Assembly: GCF_002953715.1 (NCBI RefSeq)
Contig: NZ_CP025014.1
Span: 496,001-560,000, forward strand
DNA from: Rhizobium leguminosarum
Lineage (GTDB): Bacteria; Pseudomonadota; Alphaproteobacteria; Rhizobiales; Rhizobiaceae
Direction: 5' to 3'
Length of the DNA: 64,000 nucleotides
The notes below the pieces were generated by a model. It ran no database searches, had not been told where the DNA came from, and worked only from the letters and a program-made list of their open reading frames with translations. Positions 44,644 through 51,553 of the stretch are shown one piece after another. How positions within the stretch are numbered: the first letter of the stretch is position 1; the number at the start of each line of letters is the position of its first letter. Made by a program: the position numbers and the translations under genes.

Positions 44644-45528
44644 TCAGCCAAACCGTTCCACCAGGAAATCTATCACCGTCCGCAACATCGCTGTCGGCCG
44701 ACGGTTCGGGGCATAGACGAGGTACATCGGTACAGGCTTGTAAGACCATTCCGGCAGCACCTGCTCGAGCCGTCCTTCGGCGATATCGGCGGCGAGCAGC
44801 AGTTCCGGCTGAAGCGCAATTCCCGCGCCGCTGAGCGCGGCCATGCGCAGCGCCGCCCCCTGGTTGGTAGAGAATTTTCCGGAAATCAGTACGTCGCGCA
44901 TTTCGCCCCCCGGTCCGACCAGGTGCCAGCGATCCTGCATGCGCCAATAGGAGTGGCCGAGGCAGAGATGGTTCGTCAGAGCCTCAGGCGAGGCCGGCCG
45001 GCCATGGCGGGCAAGATAGTCCGGCGAGGCAGCGAGAATCCGCCGGTAGGGCGTGAGCGGGCGGGCGACCAGGCTGCTGTCCGAGAGCGGGCCGATGTGG
45101 ATACCGAGCTCGAACCCCTCGCCGACGAGGTCATGGACATTGTTGTCGAGCGATAGCTCGACGCTGACGTCGGGATAGGCGTTCTGGTAATCGATCAGCG
45201 CCGGCACCAGGACTTGCGTCCCGAAGCTGACCGGCGCAACTAACCGAAGCCGGCCGCGCGGCGCCGATTGCAGCTCGCTTGCCGAAGCCTCGGCCAGCGC
45301 CACTTCGGAAAGGGCGCGCTTGCAGCGCTCGTAATAGAGCTGGCCAACCTCTGTCAGCTGATGGCGTCGCGTGGTGCGATGGATCAGCTTCGCCCCGAGC
45401 CGGGCCTCAATCGTCTTGATGTGCTTGGCAACCATGGCAGGCGACACTTGTGCGATCTCCGCGGCCGCCGCGAAACTGCCATTGTCGATGACCCTGACGA
45501 ACATCGCCATGCCGGCCAGCTTGTCCAC
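44644..45528 (-). CDS. LysR-family transcriptional regulator
   Basis: A 294-residue LysR regulator: an N-terminal winged helix (GSFAAAAEIAQVSPAMVAKH) and a C-terminal periplasmic-binding-like effector domain (from about 90). It is divergent from the small tautomerase gene at 45654, the usual arrangement for a LysR regulator and its target. A hairpin (GGGCG/CGCCC, about 44533-44556) downstream may end its transcript. Confidence 0.9.
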   Translation of the reverse strand: MDKLAGMAMFVRVIDNGSFAAAAEIAQVSPAMVAKHIKTIEARLGAKLIHRTTRRHQLTEVGQLYYERCKRALSEVALAEASASELQSAPRGRLRLVAPVSFGTQVLVPALIDYQNAYPDVSVELSLDNNVHDLVGEGFELGIHIGPLSDSSLVARPLTPYRRILAASPDYLARHGRPASPEALTNHLCLGHSYWRMQDRWHLVGPGGEMRDVLISGKFSTNQGAALRMAALSGAGIALQPELLLAADIAEGRLEQVLPEWSYKPVPMYLVYAPNRRPTAMLRTVIDFLVERFG

Positions 45529-45653
45529 GATTGCCTACCTGTTGGTTTCGAATGACGACACCAACAGCTTATTTATCAACCAAAGAATTTACAACATGGT
45601 CGTCATGCCCGCGCCAAGACGACGGACATCACCAACCTGACCAAGGAGACACC

Positions 45654-45839
45654 ATGCCCATTCTTCACCTGCAGATGCATCCCGGCCGCACCGACGATCA
45701 GAAGCGCGCCTTCGCGCGCGAAGCGACCAAGGCCGCCGTCGAAACCCTGGCGTGCCCGCCAGAGTCGCTGGAAATCCTGATAACGGAGATTGCCAAGGAA
45801 TCCTGGGCGGTCGGTGGCAAGCTGAAATCCGAGGCCTGA
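45654..45839 (+). CDS. 4-oxalocrotonate tautomerase-family protein
   Basis: A 61-residue protein starting MPILHLQMHPGRTDDQKRAF; Pro1, exposed after Met removal, is the catalytic base of the family. Size and the later SLEILITEIAKESWAVGG segment match 4-OT-like tautomerases. AAGGAGACACC precedes the ATG. Divergent from, and probably controlled by, the LysR gene at 44644. The substrate is unknown. Confidence 0.85.
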   Translation: MPILHLQMHPGRTDDQKRAFAREATKAAVETLACPPESLEILITEIAKESWAVGGKLKSEA

Positions 45840-46245
45840 GAGACGACCCGCAGCGCCGAAGGCTCGTGCTGAGGGACGCCGCCGCCAGAGTATTGGACAG
45901 GGAGCCGGCACTCGGCTCCCGTGCTGAATGTGAAGGGCGGCCGGTTGATTTTACTGGCCGCCGCAACTCCACCGCACGCAAGCCTTTGGGCAGGCGACTT
46001 CGTCGGGGAATTTGCCTTTTGGTGCATCTGAGCCGTGGCGGAGTTCGGCCCTAAGCGAGCTTTTTCGTCGAGGATAAGGCTGCGTTGCGCCCTCATATCA
46101 GTCGTAGAGCCCAGCCAAGCGGCGGCTTGAAAGCGGCAACGCATTGGACTGGCGAGACGGCATGTTTGCGTCAAAAGCGGATTTTACGTTGAACGTGATT
46201 GCATCTCCGATGCCTGCGCCTGTTTTTGGCCCTGTGTCCAGCGGG
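45840..46245. other. gene-free stretch with two hairpins
   Basis: 406 bases with no supportable gene. Two perfect stems are present: GGAGCCG (45901-45907) / CGGCTCC (45913-45919), and GGCGGCC (45936-45942) / GGCCGCC (45956-45962). The second may terminate the tautomerase transcript, although no T-run follows. 45837-45882 also resembles a degenerate REP-type element. Confidence 0.4.
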
Positions 46246-47214
46246 TCACTCGTTCGCAAGCGCTGTCTTTCCAGATGCAAATTGGCGATCATAGAAAATC
46301 CGAACCGACAGAACGACGCCGGCGATCAGGACAACAACCCCGGCGACTTCGATCGGCGTTGGCCAGCGCGCATGCACGACAAGTCCGCCGATCACGCCGA
46401 AGACAGTCTCGGAGACGATCAATTGCGCGGCCAGGGCAACCGCCAGGGTCCTTGACGCAATACTCCAGGCCCAGACGCCGCCCACGGTGGCCAGTAGCGC
46501 GAGAGTTGTGCCCCAGACATAGAGGTTGCCGGCAGCGCTCCAGCCGAATCCCAATGTAGGAAGCCGGAAGAGGTCCATCGCGGCACCGATGGGATAGAAG
46601 GTCAGCATCAAGACGCCGCCGCCAACCAGTATCAGCGCCGACCACACGCCGGAGGGCATGTCCGGCCGTGCGGCGAGTGCTGCCTGATTGGAAAGCGCGA
46701 ACCAGACCCAAAGGCCCACAGCAGCAAGCGCCAGCGGCACGCCAATCCACAATGATTGCACAGAGTCCAGTCCTTCGGCCGTGAATGCCGTGCCATTGAC
46801 GAGAACAAGGCCGACCAGCACCAGTGCCAGAGGCACCATGAGGGATCGCCATGGCAATGATGCCTGACCCTGATTGCCAATGACCATCAATACGATTGGT
46901 ACCAGCCCGAGAAAGGCCGGAGCGATGACTGGGCCTGCAAAGAGGGCCGCTCCCGTCACTGTCAGGAAGTAGCCGACATAGCCGACGAAGGCGAGCCAGA
47001 TGGCTTGCAGGCAGTTTCGAAGCGTGAGGTGGCGCATGACACCCTTCTCGGAAAACAGAATGTAAAGCCCGACGAGCGCCGAGACGACGTGACGGATGAG
47101 GGCAAAATCAAAGGTGGAATAGTCACCGATGATGAAGGGCACGACGAAGTTGAGCGAAAAGGCAAAGGCCGCAAAGAGAGCGGCCGACACGCCAACATAG
47201 AAAAGTCTGTCCAT
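46246..47214 (-). CDS. EamA/DMT-family transporter
   Basis: A 322-residue protein with ten hydrophobic helices in two EamA halves (about 5-145 and 155-300), a drug/metabolite exporter of unknown substrate. The ATG at 47214 is preferred: AAGGGTG lies eight bases upstream, whereas the GTG at 47223 would overlap that site. Confidence 0.85.
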   Translation of the reverse strand: MDRLFYVGVSAALFAAFAFSLNFVVPFIIGDYSTFDFALIRHVVSALVGLYILFSEKGVMRHLTLRNCLQAIWLAFVGYVGYFLTVTGAALFAGPVIAPAFLGLVPIVLMVIGNQGQASLPWRSLMVPLALVLVGLVLVNGTAFTAEGLDSVQSLWIGVPLALAAVGLWVWFALSNQAALAARPDMPSGVWSALILVGGGVLMLTFYPIGAAMDLFRLPTLGFGWSAAGNLYVWGTTLALLATVGGVWAWSIASRTLAVALAAQLIVSETVFGVIGGLVVHARWPTPIEVAGVVVLIAGVVLSVRIFYDRQFASGKTALANE

Positions 47215-47533
47215 AATGTTCACCCTTTTGAAGTTGCGTCACCGAGCCCTGGTCTCCGCGACACCGAGTGTGCCGTTTGGCAATCAAGCGAAATGCTTGA
47301 TCGAATGGGGAAAATTTACCGGCCACGCGCTCTGGTCGGTAGCCGGCGAAAATGAGAATCAGCCTCTCGATACGCATCACCCGGATCGTAAAACGGTGCT
47401 GTATCTCGGGGGCCGCGATGCGCGTGCAACGCTTCCCCACCGAGCTCGCCGGCCACGACGGGATCATGTTCCAAAACCGGTCGTTCTTCTGGAATTTCGA
47501 GATCGACGGGGCGCGTCGATCCGCCGGAACTGC
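47215..47533. other. gap between transporter and phosphotransferase
   Basis: 319 bases. A minus-strand frame (47316 to about 47500) has protein-like composition (EERPVLEHDPVVAGELGGEA) but no start with a ribosome site and no family, so it is not called. Nothing else recognised. Confidence 0.3.
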
Positions 47534-48268
47534 TCAGACCGGGCGAACTTCGGCAAGCCGCTTGACTGCATACTCGTCCCGCCAGCAGACGGCGGCTTCC
47601 CATGCGGCTGATGCTTGCGCGGCGATGTCATGCGCGCCGTCGTCGAGGTCGGCAGCGTTGCCGGGCAGTACCAGGTCAAGGTCGGGGACGTCGACATGTG
47701 CCTCGTCCCAATCGATCAACGCGACCCGATCCGCGGTCATGCGGACGTTGGCAGGGCTGTTGGGGTTGCCGTGGACAACACATGTCTGACGCCCGATGAG
47801 CCGCGCCCACGCTGCTCGACATCGAACAACGCCCTCAAGCGGCATCGCGGCAAGGTTGATCCTCGTTCCAGTTTCGGCATGCAGGAGGTCGGTCGACGAT
47901 CGCCAACCCGGGCGCTGTGGCCAGCCCTGCGTCAGCCGATGCAGTTCGCGGAGCGTTTCGGCCACGCGACGCCAGTCGGACTCCGTCTCAGGCGGTCCGC
48001 CCTCCATGTATTTCATCACCACCAGACCGTCCACGAACAGCTTGCCGTCAGTCGTCGGAATCGGCACTGGAACGTCCATCCCTTCACGGTCGAGATATTG
48101 GAGCAGCGCGGCTTCCCATGCGAGATCAGCGTCGGTCCTGGAGCCGAGACGAGCGACCGCGATCTGCCCGTTGATGCGAACGCTCCACACGTCGTTGGCG
48201 ACTCCACCGGCAAGTGGTTCGATGCGAACCGCACCTTCACCCCATTGCCCCAGCGCTTCCCATCCCAT
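47534..48268 (-). CDS. aminoglycoside-phosphotransferase-family protein (Brenner Asp replaced)
   Basis: A 244-residue APH/choline-kinase-fold protein. The catalytic Brenner motif normally HGDxxxxN reads VVHGNPNSPANVRM, so the catalytic Asp is Asn, while the metal-binding LIDWDEAHVD is retained. The nucleotide-loop region EPLAGGVANDVWSVRIN is at the N-terminus. The family phosphorylates small alcohols or antibiotics. The Asn may mean altered or lost catalysis, although I recall related proteins with HGNPN, so this may be a subfamily feature. Confidence 0.78.
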   Translation of the reverse strand: MGWEALGQWGEGAVRIEPLAGGVANDVWSVRINGQIAVARLGSRTDADLAWEAALLQYLDREGMDVPVPIPTTDGKLFVDGLVVMKYMEGGPPETESDWRRVAETLRELHRLTQGWPQRPGWRSSTDLLHAETGTRINLAAMPLEGVVRCRAAWARLIGRQTCVVHGNPNSPANVRMTADRVALIDWDEAHVDVPDLDLVLPGNAADLDDGAHDIAAQASAAWEAAVCWRDEYAVKRLAEVRPV

Positions 48269-48374
48269 TGACGATATCCCTGGCGATCGTGATCAAATCG
48301 ACGGAGAAATAGAAAAAGTTTGCGACGCCACGATGTCCGCTGCTGGCGGCCCGAAGCGGTCGTTGGCGAGGAGT

Positions 48375-48803
48375 TTAGTTGCTTCGCTCAGGGCTGAGAT
48401 TAGGTGGAATACAAAGTACGCTTACTCCATTGCGAGCTCGAAAACTCAACGATTTTTCCACTAAGCTGATTTCGATCCTCGACGCCTTGTCTAGTATGAG
48501 CGTCTCGGGGGCTCCGTCACTCCCGGAACACGCCCTGCGGAAGACCTTGATGACAGGGCCGTAGACGACCAGATAGCGGCCAAGGTCGACGCAATTGGGT
48601 TCTCCTGTAGTAATCGGATTACCGCTAGCATCACATCTCTCAGCATAAGGGAAATTTTTTGCTGTCATCGAAAGCCGAATGAGGGCTGCGCTCTGGCTGA
48701 ACATTTCCCACAAAATATATACGACGATAACGACAGAGGCGAAGAGGCCACTGAGTCTGAAAAGACCAAGGGACAGACTAGGACCGGCTTCATCATCCTG
48801 CAT
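48375..48803 (-). CDS. hypothetical single-TM protein
   Basis: A 142-residue protein from the ATG at 48803 (MQDDEAGPSLSL). One hydrophobic helix (LFASVVIVVYILWEMF, about 20-36) is followed by an extracytoplasmic domain with three Cys. No family recognised. The longer open frame upstream of 48803 lacks a ribosome site. Confidence 0.55.
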   Translation of the reverse strand: MQDDEAGPSLSLGLFRLSGLFASVVIVVYILWEMFSQSAALIRLSMTAKNFPYAERCDASGNPITTGEPNCVDLGRYLVVYGPVIKVFRRACSGSDGAPETLILDKASRIEISLVEKSLSFRARNGVSVLCIPPNLSPERSN

Positions 48804-48888
48804 TTTGTGCTTTTCTAGCTTTGGGACCAACGTCCGCGGCTGGGCGCAAACGTGACTTCGAAAGGCGAGTAGCCTCTGGAAATACGTG

Positions 48889-49200
48889 CTATCTTTGCGC
48901 GCTTGACGGCAGGTCCGGCCGTCGCTCTCCCACACCCTGCCGGACGAGCGATAGCGCAGCGATACCGGCCTCATCGGCCGCACGCAGAAGCGCTTCCCGG
49001 AATTGTTCCGGGGCGATCTTCCCGCTCAATGCGTCGACGCAGGCTTTGACGGCAGCCACATATTCCTCGCCGTCATCGCAAGGCCAGTCGTTGATCAGGA
49101 GACGGGCCGCGTCTCCCAGCGTCCATACGATCTTGCGAGATGCCGGGCCTCGCAAAGCAAATCCAACCGGCGTAAATGCTGATGATGTATTCCAGCACAT
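48889..49200 (-). CDS. DUF982 family protein
   Basis: A 103-residue protein with the DUF982 pattern: a Trp (VWTLGDAARLLINDWP), then EYVAAVKACVDALSGK and a C-terminal helix ending LLRAADEAGI. DUF982 is a small family strongly expanded in rhizobia, with no known function. It starts at 49200; the first 20 residues are poorly conserved in character, so an internal start is possible. Confidence 0.75.
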   Translation of the reverse strand: MCWNTSSAFTPVGFALRGPASRKIVWTLGDAARLLINDWPCDDGEEYVAAVKACVDALSGKIAPEQFREALLRAADEAGIAALSLVRQGVGERRPDLPSSAQR

Positions 49201-49470
49201 TGTCCTCGACCCCTCAAGGCACGGATACTGCAGTCCCCACGTTCAATATACGCCGTATTCTGAAATTTGGAATTGAAAAGTGTAGAGGTATGCGGCTTGA
49301 GCGCGAGCTGCCGGATGAAGAAGAAAGAGCGCTCTAGAACCTTATGTCGGAGCGCCCTGCGGTCCGTCGAAGTGTTGCACTGATGGACGCATTCCGGCAT
49401 CGCAGCAGATTACCCCGCCCCGGTGTCAGCGGCGCACGCTTCCCTGTTCGGTCCCACGTTTCGCCGCGCT

Positions 49471-49506
49471 CAGCGCAATTCGGCGGTGACGCGGAAGATG
49501 CCGCCG
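49471..49506 (-). pseudogene. duplicated 3' end of the pseudokinase gene
   Basis: On the minus strand this encodes AGGIFRVTAELR followed by a stop, the exact C-terminus of the pseudokinase at 51554. Across the 32 bases 49475-49506 there are six differences from 51559-51590, all in third codon positions and all synonymous, while the copy at 36775-36806 is identical to this one. So this piece came from a diverged functional allele. The rest of the 49201-49626 gap holds no gene I can support. Confidence 0.88.
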
Positions 49507-49626
49507 GCGGGGCGAAGCGACCCTGCACCTCACCCTGATGATCGAGCGGTGGGTTATTTTGTGATTTTAACGACTTTGGTGACGAAACTAAAAACAGCCT
49601 TCCCGTAAGCTTGCGGCTTTGGAGCT

Positions 49627-49854
49627 GTGCGATTGATCACAACACGTCACTTCACCTATGCGGTAATTCTGCTCGGCCTCTTTGCAGGCTTGGCCGGGGC
49701 TTATTCGCTAAGCAATCTGTCGCTCGAAGGGATGGATCGGAGCCGCTTCACCTATGAGTTTAGGAAGTGCTACTATCCAAACTGTGACCGTATGATCGTG
49801 CATGACAGATGGCTCGATGAAGCTCTAGCAAAAGCACAGCGACGCAGCCATTGA
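49627..49854 (+). CDS. small secreted or anchored hypothetical protein
   Basis: A 74-75 residue protein: an N-terminal signal or anchor (TYAVILLGLFAGLAGAYSL) and a short tail with two Cys (KCYYPNC). A GTG at 49627 or a TTG at 49633 could start it; the GGAG at 49621 fits the TTG better. No family recognised. Confidence 0.5.
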   Translation: MRLITTRHFTYAVILLGLFAGLAGAYSLSNLSLEGMDRSRFTYEFRKCYYPNCDRMIVHDRWLDEALAKAQRRSH

Positions 49855-49948
49855 TGATCGGGCGGGGACAATCCGCTTTGTGTTTTCATGGCGCAGTCCC
49901 GGCAAGGCAGTATACAGTCAAGCGGATCCCCACTGTCGAAAGCCATAC

Positions 49949-50638
49949 ATGCAGCGCCTGCCCCGTGCTCCCAAAGCCGTCCTGTTCGACATGGACGGTT
50001 TGATGTTTGATACCGAAGCTCTGTATCGCGATGCCACGATCACGGCTGCACGGAATGCAGGCTTCGAATTGCCTCTGCCGGCCTATCTTGAAACCATTGG
50101 TTTGCCGGCTTCCAGTGTCCGCGAAGTTTTGTTGGCCCGGTTCGGCAAGGATGCCCCTCTGGAAGATCTCTGGAGTCAGGCTTCGGAACTCTTCACGCAG
50201 ATGGTGCAAACGGATTTACGAACGAAAGCAGGCTTGCCGGAAATTCTATCCTTCCTCGAAGAGGCGCGGATCCCTTCGGCCATCGTAACCTCATCGGATC
50301 GGACGGCCGTCGAGGGCCATCTTTCCGCAACCGGGCTGCAAGACCGGTTCCAAACCATTGTTGCCTATGGCGATTACGGGGTGGGAAAACCGCATCCCGC
50401 TCCATACCTGCTGGCTGCCGAGCGGCTCAACCTGCCCATTTCAAAATGCGTTGCCCTGGAAGACTCCCGAAATGGGGTTCTCTCCGCATCAAGCGCCGGA
50501 GCAATGACCATCATGGTGCCGGATCTGGTTCAGCCGGCTCCAGATCTTCTTGGCCGCTGCGCCTGCGTCTTGGCGGATCTTCACGCCGTTCGGGACTTGA
50601 TCGCAATCTCGATAGTGGGCACGAGTAGGTGGCATTGA
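49949..50638 (+). CDS. HAD-superfamily phosphatase (beta-phosphoglucomutase-like)
   Basis: A 229-residue HAD subfamily IA hydrolase. It has motif I LFDMDGLMFDTEALY near residue 15, motif II IVTSSD, a Lys in GVGKPHPAPYLLA (motif III) and the acidic pair LEDSRNGVLSASSAG (motif IV). It is a phosphatase or phosphoglucomutase for a small phosphosugar. The ATG at 49949 starts just before the fold; an upstream start adds 23 unlikely residues. Confidence 0.88.
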   Translation: MQRLPRAPKAVLFDMDGLMFDTEALYRDATITAARNAGFELPLPAYLETIGLPASSVREVLLARFGKDAPLEDLWSQASELFTQMVQTDLRTKAGLPEILSFLEEARIPSAIVTSSDRTAVEGHLSATGLQDRFQTIVAYGDYGVGKPHPAPYLLAAERLNLPISKCVALEDSRNGVLSASSAGAMTIMVPDLVQPAPDLLGRCACVLADLHAVRDLIAISIVGTSRWH

Positions 50639-50818
50639 GGCGGGCGAGACGGAGCAGGAAATCGTCAATTTTCTGCCGGTGGCTTGAGAGCCAAGCCAAG
50701 GCATTTCAATCGAAAGCTACACCGCCTTGACGTGAATCGAACCGCAGAGCCGCACTTCATGCAGTTGACAGGCCGGGACGGTTCTTTCATCTGGAGCGCC
50801 AGATCAGGAGCCTCTCAC

Positions 50819-51298
50819 ATGACCCTTACCGTACGCCCCGCGACGCCTTTAGACGCGGCAACGATCCTGCGATTCGTCCGCGAATTGGCCGACTATGAAA
50901 AGGCGATCCACGAGGTCGAGGCGACCGAGGAGAGCACACGTGCGGCGATTTTCGGCGACGGTTCTGTCACGCATGCGCTGATCTGCGAACGCGAAGGCCA
51001 AGCGATCGGCATGGCGGTCTATTTCTTCAGCTATTCGACTTGGCAGGCGAAGAACGGCCTTTATCTGGAAGATCTCTACGTAACACCGGACGCGCGCGGC
51101 TCGGGGGCCGGCAAGGCGCTGCTGCGGCGCCTAGCACAGATCGCGCTAGAGAAGAGCTGCGGCCGCTTTGAATGGAGTGTGCTCGACTGGAACGAACCTT
51201 CGATCCGCGTCTATGAGGCGATCGGCGCGGAGCCGCAGAAGGAATGGATCCGCTATCGGATGGCGGGAGAGAAGCTGGCGGCGTTTGCCCGCGGCTAG
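50819..51298 (+). CDS. GNAT-family N-acetyltransferase
   Basis: A 159-residue GNAT protein resembling the diamine/spermidine acetyltransferase group. LYLEDLYVTPDARGSGAGKA contains the acetyl-CoA pyrophosphate loop (RGSGAGKAL), and the C-terminal WNEPSIRVYEAIGAE is typical. ATCAGGAGCC precedes the ATG at 50819. Confidence 0.9.
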   Translation: MTLTVRPATPLDAATILRFVRELADYEKAIHEVEATEESTRAAIFGDGSVTHALICEREGQAIGMAVYFFSYSTWQAKNGLYLEDLYVTPDARGSGAGKALLRRLAQIALEKSCGRFEWSVLDWNEPSIRVYEAIGAEPQKEWIRYRMAGEKLAAFARG

Positions 51299-51553
51299 AA
51301 CTCTCTCTCCTTTTCCTGGCGACGGCCTCGATTTTCGGAGCCTTTTCCAGCTCTGGCCGCGTCAGCAGTGCGTCCCGCCTCTTCCAATAAATCCGCAATC
51401 AGGCATTGGACAGACCGCTCAGGAATGCCGTCCGGCGATACTCGGCCTGTTCGAGACGGCCCCGGCTCTGGTCGTACTTGGCCTTCACCGCATTGAGATT
51501 GGCTAGTAATCGGCACACAGCTCCCGCTTTCCGATCTCCACCCCTCTGATCCC
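51299..51553. other. gap with possible coding remnant
   Basis: 255 bases between the GNAT gene and the pseudokinase stop. On the minus strand, about 51395-51510 reads LANLNAVKAKYDQSRGRLEQ and onwards to a stop, which looks like a coiled-coil C-terminus but has no start in frame. It may be the relic of another gene lost at this boundary. No family assigned. Confidence 0.3.

Noticed and set aside
47316..47500. A minus-strand protein-like frame between the transporter and the phosphotransferase.
   Set aside because: No start codon with a ribosome site and no family similarity; it may be a relic but is not supportable.
25572..51553. A conventional integrative element or prophage carrying the cargo genes.
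   Set aside because: No integrase, transposase, relaxase, tRNA attachment site or terminal repeats are visible; the only repeated ends are the gene tails described.
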